Source: Serratia plymuthica (lineage in GTDB: Bacteria > Pseudomonadota > Gammaproteobacteria > Enterobacterales > Enterobacteriaceae). Taken from it: a stretch of DNA of 64,000 nt. Positions 1 through 9,194 of the stretch are shown here, piece by piece. The notes beneath the pieces were generated by a model that searched no databases, was not told the origin of the DNA, and was given only the letters and a program-made list of their open reading frames with translations. Every line of letters starts with the position of its first letter. The first letter of the stretch is position 1. The DNA lies in contig NZ_CP068771.1 in assembly GCF_018336935.1 (NCBI RefSeq), positions 4,464,001 to 4,528,000 of the forward strand. Direction: 5' to 3'. A program made the position numbers and the translations under genes.

Positions 1-706
1 CGCCAATCGGGCAAATCGGCTGGCAGTTGTTGTTGCCGCAGCAGGTCGGGCGGCCTTTCCACGGGCGGATGCTGCGTCCCTGCGGGATTGGCACCGATCG
101 GTAGCCGTGCGGGTTGACCACTTCGGCGAAGCGGGTGTCGCCATAGGCCCAGGGCACCATGTCCATCGGATAAGGTTTGCTGCGCTCCACCGGCGATTGC
201 TGCGCCGGATCGTTGGGGCCCGCGACACCGATTTCCTCTTCCGCGCGGCAGTAGTAGGGTTCGAGATCGTTATACGAAATCGGCCAGTCGCGGCCGACGC
301 CGTACAGGGTTTTCATCTGGAAATCGCTCGGCAGATGGCGCCAGCAAGAGGCTGCCCAGTGCCAGGTGGTGCCGCCAACGGTGCGCAGATAGCCTTGTTT
401 GAAACTGCCGGCGCTGGGGCCACTGAGGGCTACGTAGTTGTTTTCCGGGAAGTAGAGCGGTGCGGTGGCGTATTCAGATTGTGGATACAGCCCCTGGAAA
501 TCTGAGCCCGCCCGGTTATCGAACGGCATATTGCGCCAGTTTTCCACCGCTTGGGCGCGATCGATGCGCAGGCCGGCCTCCAGCACCAGGACGGAATAGC
601 CGAGGCTGACCAGTTGGTCGGCCATGATGCCGCCGACAATGCCGGACCCGACGATCACGATGTCGGCCGATGCGTCGCCATTGGCGGTAAATTCAGGTTT
701 TTTCAT
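1..706 (-). CDS. GMC-family membrane sugar/polyol dehydrogenase, flavoprotein subunit (3' part outside window)
   Basis: The reading frame is open from the ATG at 706 to the window edge, giving about 235 residues of the N-terminal part. A Rossmann FAD-binding motif (IVGSGIVGG) follows about 15 residues, and an LRTVGGTTWHW segment typical of gluconate/fructose/sorbitol dehydrogenase large subunits follows. Near the cut end there is a cysteine-rich CCGNNNCQPICPIG stretch. In the family this flavoprotein oxidises a sugar, sugar acid or polyol in the periplasm and passes electrons through a small subunit and a cytochrome c subunit to ubiquinone. The small-subunit gene ends 10 bases upstream, so the two are co-transcribed; a cytochrome gene would be expected beyond base 1. 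The exact substrate cannot be told from the sequence. Confidence 0.85.
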   Translation of the reverse strand, partial: MKKPEFTANGDASADIVIVGSGIVGGIMADQLVSLGYSVLVLEAGLRIDRAQAVENWRNMPFDNRAGSDFQGLYPQSEYATAPLYFPENNYVALSGPSAGSFKQGYLRTVGGTTWHWAASCWRHLPSDFQMKTLYGVGRDWPISYNDLEPYYCRAEEEIGVAGPNDPAQQSPVERSKPYPMDMVPWAYGDTRFAEVVNPHGYRSVPIPQGRSIRPWKGRPTCCGNNNCQPICPIG

Positions 707-716
707 CAGGATAATC

Positions 717-1280
717 TCAGCGAACGGGGGTCATGGTCATCGGCGGAGCGGCGGTCCACCACAACGGGCCGTTGCCGCAATAGGTCGGTACGATCAGCGC
801 ATCGCTGGCAGGGCGGTACATCAGCGCATCCTTGTAGGCGATCAGCACAGCTTGCTGACCATGCCCGACGGTGCCGGTATACCAGGCGCTGATAATGGCG
901 GTGAGCAGATCCTGCAGGCCGGCCTGGATTGCCAGCGTTTGCAGCTGTTTGGCACTTTGCTCCGGCTGCAGCAAGGCGCTTAGCTGCTTAATCTGAGCAG
1001 AGAAATTGGGGATGCTGGCGCTCAGGGCGGTGAATATTCGCGCCGACATGCCCTGGTCGATGTCCTGATGTTCGGTAATCGTCCGGGACAGAGTGAAGAA
1101 ACGTGCAAAGACAAGCGGGTTGGCTGCCGCGGTTTGCTGCTCGGCCTGGGTCAGAAATGGATAGCCAAGCAGGGAGGTGGCGACAAGGACGGAAGCCATG
1201 CCTAACAACACGTCTCTTCTTCTGAAACCGGTTCCATTTTTGTCCGAACGCGAATTTTCGCTGGGTAATACAGTGCTCAT
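717..1280 (-). CDS. sugar dehydrogenase small subunit, Tat-exported
   Basis: A 187-residue protein with a twin-arginine signal (FRRRDVLLG followed by a hydrophobic stretch ending near AEQQ). Length and layout match the small (gamma/subunit 3) chain of membrane-bound gluconate 2-dehydrogenase, fructose dehydrogenase and sorbitol dehydrogenase complexes. In these complexes the small subunit carries the Tat signal and escorts the folded flavoprotein to the periplasm, which fits the absence of a signal peptide on the adjacent large subunit. The C-terminal part ends in a YCGNGPLWWTA segment typical of the family. It is the first gene of the pair; the region upstream holds a 7-bp dyad that may be an operator. 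Confidence 0.8.
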   Translation of the reverse strand: MSTVLPSENSRSDKNGTGFRRRDVLLGMASVLVATSLLGYPFLTQAEQQTAAANPLVFARFFTLSRTITEHQDIDQGMSARIFTALSASIPNFSAQIKQLSALLQPEQSAKQLQTLAIQAGLQDLLTAIISAWYTGTVGHGQQAVLIAYKDALMYRPASDALIVPTYCGNGPLWWTAAPPMTMTPVR

Positions 1281-1636
1281 GGTGAATTTCTCGCAACTGG
1301 TGTTAAAGCCTGAGTAGGCGAAGGTAGGGCAGATACTGAATACAAGATGATGAAATAAAGATACTTTTGATTATTGATCGGTAACCAATAATTCATTGTT
1401 TAATAATTTTTTCGGATATTAACTTGGTGGTAACTTATCGACAACAAATTTTAACGGCGAGCCTGAAAGATCGCACTTTAAGAATAAATTGGGCGCAGGA
1501 AGGCGGGCCAGGGATGCCGGCTAAGAGATCAAAAAAGGCGGCGATGGCGGATTTCATAAGGGTTTAGCCGCCATACGTGCCAAAATGGATCACTGGCCGA
1601 CGTCGTTACTTTGACTGAGAAGATAAATATTACCTT
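1281..1636. other. intergenic region between divergent genes, with dyad
   Basis: AT-rich 356-bp gap between the divergent sugar dehydrogenase operon and the ABC exporter. It holds a dyad at 1370-1392 with 7-bp arms (ATTATTG and CAATAAT) around a 9-base spacer, which could be an operator for the dehydrogenase promoter. No convincing gene or RNA is seen in the rest. Confidence 0.4.
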
Positions 1637-3397
1637 ATGGATCGCTCCCGTTTACTAACCTTCCTGCTGCCTTACCTGTGGCCGAAAAATAACCCCAAAC
1701 TGCGGTGGTATCTGGTTATCGCTTGTATTTTCATGGTGGTCGCCAAGGTCAGTACTTCGCTGGTGCCGCTGGCGTATAAGGCGATGGTCGACGCGCTGAG
1801 CGCGGATACTGCGAAAATGCTGGCCATTCCACTGGGGCTGATCCTCGCCTACGGTGTCGCGCGAGTCGGTGCCACGCTGTTTGAAGAACTGCGCAACGTG
1901 ATGTTCATTCATCTCAGCCAGAATGCCACCCGCTTGCTGGGGCTGCGGGTGTTCAGGCAATTGCATGCGCTGAGCCTGCGCTTTCACCTGGAACGCCAGA
2001 CTGGCGGGCTGTCGCTATCGATTGAGCGTGGCACTCAGGCGGTGGCTACCGTGTTGTCGCGGCTGTTGTTTTCTATTGTGCCTATCTTGTTCGAACTCAC
2101 CTTGGTCGCGGTGATCATGTGGCATATGCTGAACGGTTGGTTTGCGCTGGCGATACTGGCCACCGTCGGCGGTTATATCCTGTTTACCGTGATCGCGGTC
2201 AGTTGGCGCACCCGTTTTCGGCGTGAGCTCAACAAGGCCAATGCCGATGCCAACAGCAAGTCCATCGACAGCCTGCTGAACTATGAAACCGTAAAGTACT
2301 TCGGTAATGAAGAGTTCGAGGCCGAGCGTTTCAATATGTCCCGCCGGCTGTACGAATATGCCGCCATTAAAAACCAGTTCAGTTTTACCGCCATCAACCT
2401 TGGGCAAACCGCCATTATCTCCATTGGATTGATAGTGATGATGGCGATGGCGGCGCAGGGCATTGTGCAGGGGCGGATGACGGTCGGTGACTTTGTGTTG
2501 GTGAATGCTTATCTGCTTCAGTTGTATCAACCACTGAATTTCTTCGGTTTTATTTATGCCGAAATCAGGCAAGCGCTGATCGACATGGAGAACCTGTTCG
2601 ATTTACTGCAGGAAAAGCAGGAAATTGTCGATAGCCCTGATGCGGCAGCCCTGGCATTGACCCATGGCGAAGTGCGTTTTGACTCGGTCAGCTTTGGCTA
2701 TGATGCGCGTCGGCCGATTTTGAAAGACGTCAGCTTCACCATTCCGGCCGGTAACACCGTGGCGGTGGTCGGCGCTTCCGGTGCCGGCAAATCCACGCTG
2801 TCCCGCCTGTTGTTCCGTTTCTACGAGGTAAATGGCGGTTCGGTGTCTATTGACGGCCAGGACATTCGCCAACTGACCCAGGCTAGCCTACGGCAGGCGA
2901 TCGGTATTGTGCCGCAGGATACGGTGCTGTTTAACGATACCCTGCGCTACAACATCGGCTACGGCAAAACCGGTTCCAGCGATGAAGAGATCGAACGGGC
3001 GGCGAAGCTGGCGCATATCCACGAGTTTATCGTCGGCCTGCCTGACGGCTATGAAACCCGGGTTGGCGAGCGTGGCCTCAAGCTGTCCGGGGGCGAGAAG
3101 CAGCGGGTGGCTATCGCCCGCACCATCCTGAAAAACCCGGCGATCCTGGTGTTCGACGAAGCCACCAGCGCATTGGATACCCAAACCGAACGTGAGATCC
3201 AGGCGCATCTGCGCGAAGTGAGCCGTGATCATACGACGTTGGTGATTGCCCATCGCCTGTCGACGGTGGTGGACGCCGACGAAATCATCGTGCTGGAGGC
3301 GGGGGAAATCGTTGAACGTGGGCACCACGAGGAACTGCTGCAAAACAATGGCCGTTACGCTGCGATGTGGCAAAACCAGTACAGCGAGGAGTCATAA
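1637..3397 (+). CDS. Atm1/HMT1-type ABC transporter, fused permease and ATPase
   Basis: A 586-residue half-transporter with an N-terminal six-helix permease (about residues 25-310) and a C-terminal ATPase. Walker A GASGAGKST lies at 379-387, the signature LSGGEKQ near 484 and Walker B ILVFDEATSALD just after it. The segment NYETVKYFGNE (about 215-225) is the hallmark of the ABCB7/Atm1/HMT1 family, whose members export glutathione-linked metal or sulfur species and give metal tolerance. The protein would work as a homodimer in the inner membrane. It stands alone; the upstream ATG context is TTACCTTATGG without a strong ribosome site. A long hairpin follows the gene. Confidence 0.85.
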   Translation: MDRSRLLTFLLPYLWPKNNPKLRWYLVIACIFMVVAKVSTSLVPLAYKAMVDALSADTAKMLAIPLGLILAYGVARVGATLFEELRNVMFIHLSQNATRLLGLRVFRQLHALSLRFHLERQTGGLSLSIERGTQAVATVLSRLLFSIVPILFELTLVAVIMWHMLNGWFALAILATVGGYILFTVIAVSWRTRFRRELNKANADANSKSIDSLLNYETVKYFGNEEFEAERFNMSRRLYEYAAIKNQFSFTAINLGQTAIISIGLIVMMAMAAQGIVQGRMTVGDFVLVNAYLLQLYQPLNFFGFIYAEIRQALIDMENLFDLLQEKQEIVDSPDAAALALTHGEVRFDSVSFGYDARRPILKDVSFTIPAGNTVAVVGASGAGKSTLSRLLFRFYEVNGGSVSIDGQDIRQLTQASLRQAIGIVPQDTVLFNDTLRYNIGYGKTGSSDEEIERAAKLAHIHEFIVGLPDGYETRVGERGLKLSGGEKQRVAIARTILKNPAILVFDEATSALDTQTEREIQAHLREVSRDHTTLVIAHRLSTVVDADEIIVLEAGEIVERGHHEELLQNNGRYAAMWQNQYSEES

Positions 3398-3403
3398 TCT
3401 TGC

Positions 3404-3442
3404 CGGCTAACGTCCGGGCACTCACGAACAGGACGTTAGCCG
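3404..3442. terminator. inverted repeat between convergent genes
   Basis: Two perfect 12-base arms (3404-3415 and 3431-3442, core GGCTAACGTCC/GGACGTTAGCC) flank a 15-base loop directly between the stop codons of the convergent ABC exporter and tautomerase genes. It probably acts as a bidirectional terminator, although there is no long T tract. Confidence 0.6.
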
Positions 3443-3448
3443 CGAGCA

Positions 3449-3838
3449 TCACAGTTCGCCGGTCAGATACTGCGCCACGCCGTTGCCAAAACTCCAGTCG
3501 CCCTTGCTGTTGGTGGTGATGGATACCATCAGGTCACTGCTTTCAATGCCACAGCTTTCTTTCAGCTCGCGGCTGAGATCGGCGTAAAACCGTTGTTTCT
3601 GTTCTTCGGCGCGTGGGCTGGTGATCACTCGCACCACCACCAGATCCCGGGTGCGCGTCAGGTTAAGGCCGGTGTCTTCGATCACCATATGGTGAGCCTT
3701 GTTTTCATGAACAATCTGGTAGCGATCGCGCTGTGGCACTTCAAAGGCGCTCAGCACGGCACGGTGGGCGGCATCGAGCAGGGTTTTCAGTTCGGCCTCG
3801 CTGCGGCCCTCGATGACTTCGAAGATAAGTAATGGCAT
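3449..3838 (-). CDS. tautomerase/MIF-superfamily protein
   Basis: A protein of about 129 residues whose N-terminus reads MPLLIFEV. In this superfamily the initiator Met is removed and Pro-1 is the catalytic base, so the correct start is the ATG at 3838 rather than the one two codons upstream. An AGGA ribosome site lies 8 bases before this ATG. The rest (RYQIVHENKAHHMV and VVVRVITSPRAEEQKQRFYADLSREL) matches the tautomerase family found beside LysR regulators in proteobacteria. The substrate is unknown. The LysR gene is divergent and is the likely regulator. Confidence 0.8.
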   Translation of the reverse strand: MPLLIFEVIEGRSEAELKTLLDAAHRAVLSAFEVPQRDRYQIVHENKAHHMVIEDTGLNLTRTRDLVVVRVITSPRAEEQKQRFYADLSRELKESCGIESSDLMVSITTNSKGDWSFGNGVAQYLTGEL

Positions 3839-3984
3839 TTGCATAATCCTGTCAGTGAGTTAATGGAGTTTTCAGGTGCGTGGGGCAGCGTTTTCGCATC
3901 GCTTCCGATAACCCATCTTAGCCAAGCCGCTGCTGGGGAAGAAGCGCTATACTTGAACTCATTGTTTATATAAATGAACAGTTG

Positions 3985-4932
3985 ATGATGAAAAACCCAA
4001 AAATTGACACCCTGTGGACCCATTTGCACTGGCTTACCGTGCTGGCCGAACAGGGCAGTTTTACCCGTGCGGCGGAACGGCTGGACGTGAGTAAAGCGGC
4101 CATGAGCCAGAAAATCAAAGAGATCGAAATGCTGGCCGGGGTGCCGCTGGTGCAGCGCACAACCCGCAGCGTCCGGCTGACCGATGCCGGGCTGAGGTTG
4201 GTAGAGGAACTGCGCCAGCCTTTCGCGCAGATTAAACAGAGTTTCTCCGGCATCTGCGATTCCGCCGGGCCGTTGCGCGGTTCGGTGCGGGTAACGGCGC
4301 CGGTGGCGTTTGCCCGCCAGCAGTTGGTGCCAAGGATCACTGGCTTTCTGCGCGCCAACCCGGAGGTGCGGGTACAGCTTGAGGTGTCGGACCGGTTGGT
4401 ATCGTTGACCACCGAGGGGTTCGATCTGGCGATCCGCCACAGCGACAACCTGCCGGATACGCACGTCGCCTGGCGGCTGTGCCCGACGGAAACACTGGCG
4501 GTGGCGTCGGCGGACTATATTAAACGGCACGGCATGCCGGCATCTCCCGCTGAGCTGCAACGGCATCAGTGCCTTTACTATCCTCGGGGGAGTGAGCAAC
4601 CGGGCTGGAGCTTTGTCGCCAGGCATTCGCCGGAGGGGAAAGTGGACAAGGTCCGCGTGCCGGTCAGCGGCCCGTTTGCCACTAACAACAGCGAATCGAT
4701 ACGCGACGCGGCGGCGGAAGGGCTGGGCATTGCTCTGCTACCGGATTTCAGCGCGCAACAGGCGCTGGCGGACGGGCGGCTGATTGAGGTGCTGCCGGCC
4801 TGGCGCCCGATTGGCGCCTTTGCCGACAGTCTTCACGTAGTGCGGCCCTATGCGCCGCAGGTGTCGCGTGCGGTAACGGAATTCAGCAGCTATTTGCGCG
4901 GCGCTTTTGCCGAAGGGTTTGCCGCCGGTTGA
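3985..4932 (+). CDS. LysR-family transcriptional regulator
   Basis: A 315-residue regulator with an N-terminal winged helix-turn-helix (GSFTRAAERLDVSKAAMSQKIKEIE) and a C-terminal substrate-binding domain of the periplasmic-binding-protein type. It is transcribed divergently from the tautomerase gene across a 146-bp gap, the classical arrangement for a LysR protein controlling its neighbour. Three start codons in a row are possible (TTG 3982, ATG 3985, ATG 3988); the first ATG is used here. The 3' end overlaps the convergent betI gene by 43 bases. The inducer is not identifiable. Confidence 0.85.
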   Translation: MMKNPKIDTLWTHLHWLTVLAEQGSFTRAAERLDVSKAAMSQKIKEIEMLAGVPLVQRTTRSVRLTDAGLRLVEELRQPFAQIKQSFSGICDSAGPLRGSVRVTAPVAFARQQLVPRITGFLRANPEVRVQLEVSDRLVSLTTEGFDLAIRHSDNLPDTHVAWRLCPTETLAVASADYIKRHGMPASPAELQRHQCLYYPRGSEQPGWSFVARHSPEGKVDKVRVPVSGPFATNNSESIRDAAAEGLGIALLPDFSAQQALADGRLIEVLPAWRPIGAFADSLHVVRPYAPQVSRAVTEFSSYLRGAFAEGFAAG

Positions 4933-5513
4933 CCGGTACCCAAAATAAGCATCACATAGTCGCAGGCGATACGGCAATCCTGCCGGAGATCCGCCTCATC
5001 GCCGGACAGGCTGCCGCGCAGCCACAACCCATCGATCATTGCGGCCAGTCCGCGCGCGGCATCGCGGGCCTGCTGTTGCGGCAACTCACGGCGGAACTGG
5101 CTGCAGATATTGGAATAGAGCCGGCGATCGTTGGCGCGCTGCAAGCGGCGCAGCGCCGGCTGGTGCATGCTGGCCGCCCAGAAATCGAGCCAGGCGCGCA
5201 TGGAGATCGCATTGGTCTGACTGGGATGGAAATTGCCCTGAATAATGGCAAATAGCTGTGATTGGCTGTCGGCGGCCGCCTGGCTGCGGCATTCGGCGAC
5301 CGCGTCGCGCAGATCGCGCAAGATCTTGCGCATGGTGGCGCTCAGTAATCCTTCTTTATCGCCAAAGTAGTGGCTGACGATACCGGTCGACAGCCCTGCC
5401 TCTTTTGCTACCTGCGACAGAGTGACGCCGGCCAGACCGACGACGTTAATGGCCTCGAAGGCCGCGTTAATCAGCTGTTCCTTACGCTGCTCCGGAATGT
5501 CTTTACGGTACAT
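4890..5513 (-). CDS. betI: TetR-family repressor of choline uptake, BetI
   Basis: A 207-residue TetR-type protein. The N-terminal helix-turn-helix (EQLINAAFEAINVVG ... SQVAKEAGLSTGIVSHYFGDKEGLLSATMR) matches E. coli BetI closely, including the STGI-SHYF-DK-GLL-ATMR pattern; BetI represses the bet genes and is relieved by choline. The ATG at 5513 is chosen because the BetI-like sequence begins there; the frame is open further upstream through the operator. It is divergent from the BCCT transporter gene with a palindromic operator between. The choline dehydrogenase genes betA and betB are not in this window. Confidence 0.85.
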   Translation of the reverse strand: MYRKDIPEQRKEQLINAAFEAINVVGLAGVTLSQVAKEAGLSTGIVSHYFGDKEGLLSATMRKILRDLRDAVAECRSQAAADSQSQLFAIIQGNFHPSQTNAISMRAWLDFWAASMHQPALRRLQRANDRRLYSNICSQFRRELPQQQARDAARGLAAMIDGLWLRGSLSGDEADLRQDCRIACDYVMLILGTGQPAANPSAKAPRK

Positions 5514-5552
5514 TTTTTCCCCGACTGATAGGCAAATCACAGTTTTAATTTG

Positions 5553-5574
5553 ATTGATTGAACGGTCAATCAAT
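5553..5574. promoter_or_regulatory. BetI-type operator palindrome
   Basis: A perfect palindrome with 9-base arms, ATTGATTGA and TCAATCAAT, around a 4-base ACGG spacer. It lies in the 158-bp divergent betI-transporter gap, 40 bases upstream of the betI ATG. TetR-type regulators bind such sites, and the TTGA-N4-TCAA core recalls the E. coli bet operator. It is the likely site of choline-responsive control of both genes. Confidence 0.75.
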
Positions 5575-5671
5575 ACTCTATATGCTGCAAAAATGTCAAA
5601 TAAATGGCGATGCAATGTTAACCAAGGGTTGCATTTAAATCGTCTGTCTTTTGCATCATGGAACCCTGCCA

Positions 5672-7216
5672 ATGACAGTGAAAAGTCTCCCATCGCACGG
5701 TGAGCAACCGATTAGGTTAAATGCACCGGTATTTTTCAGCTCGGCGGCGGTGATCCTGCTGCTGGGCGTTTTGATCGTGCTGTTCCCGGCCGGCAGCAAG
5801 CAGTGGCTTAACCTGGCCCAAAGCTGGGTAGCCGATGTGTTTGGCTGGTACTACATGTTATTGATGGTCGCCTGTATGGCGTTTGTTTTTTGGCTGGCAT
5901 TATCGCGCTTCGGCCAGATTCGCCTTGGGCCGGATGACGAGCCGCCGCAGTTCAGTTATCCCTCCTGGGTGGCGATGCTGTTCTCGTCGGGCATCGGCAT
6001 TGCGTTGGTTTATTACGGCGCCTACGAGCCGCTGGATCACTTCCTGTCGCCGCCGGAAGGCAGCGGCGGCAGCGTGCAGGCCGCGCGCCAGGCGATGGCG
6101 CTTACTTTTCTGCACTGGGGGCTGCACGGCTGGGCGCTGTATGCGCTGATCGCCACCGCGCTGGCGTATTTCGCCTACTGCCGCGGCTTGCCGCTGGCGT
6201 TGCGCTCGGCGCTGTATCCGATCTTCGGCGAGCGCATTCACGGCGGCATCGGCCACCTGGTGGACAGCTTCGGTATTTTGGTCACGGTGATCTCGATGGT
6301 GACCAATCTGGGGATCGGCGCCTTGCTGGTTAACTCCGGGCTGTTTTACCTGTTCGATATTCCGCAAAGCAACGGCGTGCTGTTGGCTTTGATCGTGGTG
6401 ATGATGGTGGTGGCCACGCTGGCTGCGGTGACCGGTGTAGAGAAGGGGATCGCGATGCTGTCCAACATCAACGTCGGCTTCCTGTGCCTGCTGCTGCTGT
6501 TCGTGTTTCTGGCCGGCCCGACGCTAAACCTGGTCAATGGCCTGCTGCAGAACGTGGGGGACTACCTGACCTCGATCGTCAGCAGAAGCTTTGACATGTA
6601 CTTGTATGGCAAGGCGCGCCAGTGGCAGGGGGCCTGGACGCTGTTCTATTGGGCCTGGTGGGTGGCGTGGGCGCCGTTTGTCGGCCTGTTTATCGCACGT
6701 ATCTCGAAAGGGCGCACCATTCGTGAATTGATCTTCGGCGTGCTGCTGATCCCGCTGGGCTTCACTTTGGCGTGGCTGTCGATCTTCGGTAACACCGCCA
6801 TCAGTCTGGTGCTGGAAAGCGGGCAGGCGATCCTCGGCCGGGTGGCGGTGAACGATCCGCCGATGGCGGTGTTCAAGCTGTTCGAATACCTGCCCTATAC
6901 CCAACTCACCGCCGGTTTCACCGTGCTAATCAGCTTTGTACTCTTCCTGACGCCGGTCGATTCAGGCACGTTGATGATCGCCAACCTGTCCTGTCAGGGC
7001 GGTTCGGCGCAGGATGACGCACCGGCCTGGCTGCGCATTTTCTGGGCCGCGGTGACCACAATGGTATGCATCGGCCTGTTGTATGCAGGCAGTTTCAGTG
7101 CGATGCAGACCGCCGTAGTGCTGTGCGGCCTGCCGTTCTCGGCGGTGATCGTGCTGTATATGGTCAGCCTGCATAAGGATTTGCATCGCTACGTCATGAA
7201 GCCGGTGACGTCTTGA
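5672..7216 (+). CDS. betT: BCCT-family choline/betaine transporter, short form
   Basis: A 514-residue carrier with about 12 membrane segments. The aromatic-rich signature of the betaine/choline/carnitine transporter family is visible (WTLFYWAWWVAWAPFVGLFIARISKGRTIRE). E. coli BetT has about 677 residues with a long cytosolic C-terminal domain needed for osmotic activation; this protein ends soon after the last membrane helix (SLHKDLHRYVMKP), so it may be choline uptake without osmosensing. The ATG at 5672 follows a GGAA ribosome site and is preferred over 5651. It is divergent from betI across the operator palindrome. The symbol is by similarity; other quaternary amines are possible. Confidence 0.75.
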   Translation: MTVKSLPSHGEQPIRLNAPVFFSSAAVILLLGVLIVLFPAGSKQWLNLAQSWVADVFGWYYMLLMVACMAFVFWLALSRFGQIRLGPDDEPPQFSYPSWVAMLFSSGIGIALVYYGAYEPLDHFLSPPEGSGGSVQAARQAMALTFLHWGLHGWALYALIATALAYFAYCRGLPLALRSALYPIFGERIHGGIGHLVDSFGILVTVISMVTNLGIGALLVNSGLFYLFDIPQSNGVLLALIVVMMVVATLAAVTGVEKGIAMLSNINVGFLCLLLLFVFLAGPTLNLVNGLLQNVGDYLTSIVSRSFDMYLYGKARQWQGAWTLFYWAWWVAWAPFVGLFIARISKGRTIRELIFGVLLIPLGFTLAWLSIFGNTAISLVLESGQAILGRVAVNDPPMAVFKLFEYLPYTQLTAGFTVLISFVLFLTPVDSGTLMIANLSCQGGSAQDDAPAWLRIFWAAVTTMVCIGLLYAGSFSAMQTAVVLCGLPFSAVIVLYMVSLHKDLHRYVMKPVTS

Positions 7217-7891
7217 GGCGTTTTACTCTCCCTTCGATGGACAACGCATCTTGCAAAAGTCCGGTGAAGTTCATCAGTAACGCCGATAAGGGGCATTGCC
7301 CCTGAATTGGATGAGCCGAATTTTCACTCGCGGAAAAATTGCGATCAATCGCCCTAATCTCAATTGACAGTTGTCGTTGTGGCGATAAAACGTGGCGGGG
7401 CTGAGAGGGTTAATGTGATTGGTATCACGTTACGCGTTTTTTCATGATTCAATTAGAGTAATGTAATGCCAGGGAAATGATTCCCCCAATAGGGTTAACG
7501 GGGAAATAAGTGGGCGAAAAAAATTAAAGAATTCAATGGATAAAATGGCAATGGTGAATCGGTTGTTTTTAGGCAGCAATAAATAAAATTAACGGATGAA
7601 ATGCTCATATTTTTATGATGACGATGAAAATACACCTTTTGTTTTTATGGGAAGTGCCTGGTTATTGACATTAACGTAGTAATAACAGTGTCGTAAATTT
7701 AACGATGAGAATAATACCTCCGCTGTAATGTACCCGAAACCGGGTTTCTTGACTGCCGCCGCAGCCCGATTGACAGCCTGTTCAGTTGGGATAAATTTAA
7801 ATCGTTAACATGTTAACAAGTCCCGTTAAGACAATAGGAACAAGGGAAAGGGATTTCATCTTCATTAATTTACTCACAGGCAGATAACAGC
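7217..7891. other. 675-bp gene-free region with CRP-like site and small hairpins
   Basis: No coding gene is supported. Just after the transporter a small GGGGC-ATT-GCCCC hairpin (7289-7301) may end its transcript. A CRP-like site lies at 7414-7429, and a small ACCCG/CGGGT hairpin followed by TTCTT lies at 7732-7750. The part from about 7490 is AT-rich and probably holds the promoter of the following MFS gene. A small RNA between the CRP-like site and the second hairpin is possible but unproven. Confidence 0.4.
7414..7429. promoter_or_regulatory. CRP-like binding site
   Basis: The sequence TGTGATTGGTATCACG has the TGTGA-N6-TCAC(A/G) layout of a CRP-cAMP site with one departure from the ideal right half. 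It lies about 460 bases before the MFS start, too far for direct activation of that gene unless the transcript has a long leader. Confidence 0.45.
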
Positions 7892-9157
7892 ATGAAAAAA
7901 TCGGCGGGGCAGGGTTCGATATTGAGCGAGGAAAACAGATTGCTGGTTATTCTGTTTTTCGTCTTTGGCTGCGTGTTTGTTGATCGTTTAACCATTTCTT
8001 TCTTATTCCCGATGATCGCTGCCGATTTACAGCTAAGCAACGTGCATCTTGGCACGTTGTCAGCAGTATTGGCGCTGACCTGGGCGCTGTCCGGCACCGG
8101 ATTGGGGGCTATTGCCGATCGTTATAATATCCGCAAACCCATGCTGATCGGCTCTATCGTGGTGTTTTCCCTGTTCTCCGCGCTGTCGGGATGGGTCAGT
8201 GGTTTTGCCATGCTGCTGATATTCCGTGCGCTGATGGGGATCGCCGAAGGGCCGGTATTGCCCATTGCCCAGTCGCTGATGGTGGAAAAATCCCAACCGC
8301 AACGACGCGGTTTTAATATGGGCCTGATCCAGGGCGCTGCGCCGGGATTATTGGGCGGCATCATTGCCCCGCCGCTGATTATTTATCTGGCGCAGAAATG
8401 GGGCTGGAGTATGGCATTTCATCTGACCGCAGTGCCGGGCATTATTCTGGCCTGGCTGATTTATCGATATGTTAATGGCAAAAAAGATCCGGCTTTTACC
8501 ACCAGACCGGCTGCGGCAAAACAGTCGGAGAAAGCCGGCTACGCCGAATTATTCAAAATCAAAAACGTGGCGCTTTGTATTTTGATCTCCTGCGTATTTG
8601 TCACCTGGTTTATGGTCATTATTACCTTCACGCCCAGCTTTCTGGTTACTGCCCGCGGTTTCAGCGAGCGTTCCATGGGGGGCATCATGAGCGCCATCGG
8701 CGTTGCATGGGTTTTCTGGGGTGTCGCCGTGCCGGCGATCTCCGATCGCGTTGGCCGCAAACCAACGCTGATTGTCTTCTCGCTGTTGGCGATTTGCTGC
8801 CCGCTGTTCCTGAGTTACGTCGACAATCTGTGGCTGCTGGGTGGCCTGGTATTCCTGTCCTACACCGGCCTTGGCTGCTTTACGCTGTTTATGGCCACCA
8901 TTCCGTCCGAGACGGTATCGCCGGCGCGTATCGCCACCGCACTGGGGCTGGTTATGGGAATTGGGGAAGTCATTGGCGGTTGCCTGGCGCCCTTTATGGC
9001 CGGCTTGATCGCCGATCGTTACGGCCTGGTCAGCGTGATGTGGCTGGCGGCCATCGGTGCCGCCTGTGCCTGCGTATTGAGTTGTTTTCTCGATGAAACT
9101 GCACCCGCAGTGGTTAGCCGACGGGCGTTGAAAACCGAAGGCATCGCCGATGTCTGA
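7892..9157 (+). CDS. MFS transporter, metabolite:H+ symporter type
   Basis: A 421-residue protein with 12 predicted membrane helices. The conserved MFS loop motif appears as GLGAIADRYNIRKPM after helix 2 and again as PAISDRVGRKPTL in the second half. It resembles the carboxylate/aromatic acid symporter branch of the superfamily. A MoaF-like gene starts 38 bases downstream on the same strand, so the two probably form an operon. The substrate cannot be read from the sequence; the partner suggests an aromatic or amine-derived compound, which is inference. Confidence 0.8.
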   Translation: MKKSAGQGSILSEENRLLVILFFVFGCVFVDRLTISFLFPMIAADLQLSNVHLGTLSAVLALTWALSGTGLGAIADRYNIRKPMLIGSIVVFSLFSALSGWVSGFAMLLIFRALMGIAEGPVLPIAQSLMVEKSQPQRRGFNMGLIQGAAPGLLGGIIAPPLIIYLAQKWGWSMAFHLTAVPGIILAWLIYRYVNGKKDPAFTTRPAAAKQSEKAGYAELFKIKNVALCILISCVFVTWFMVIITFTPSFLVTARGFSERSMGGIMSAIGVAWVFWGVAVPAISDRVGRKPTLIVFSLLAICCPLFLSYVDNLWLLGGLVFLSYTGLGCFTLFMATIPSETVSPARIATALGLVMGIGEVIGGCLAPFMAGLIADRYGLVSVMWLAAIGAACACVLSCFLDETAPAVVSRRALKTEGIADV

Positions 9158-9194
9158 CGCAGTTCTTATGCCTAATCAATCAAGGAGAGTGAAC

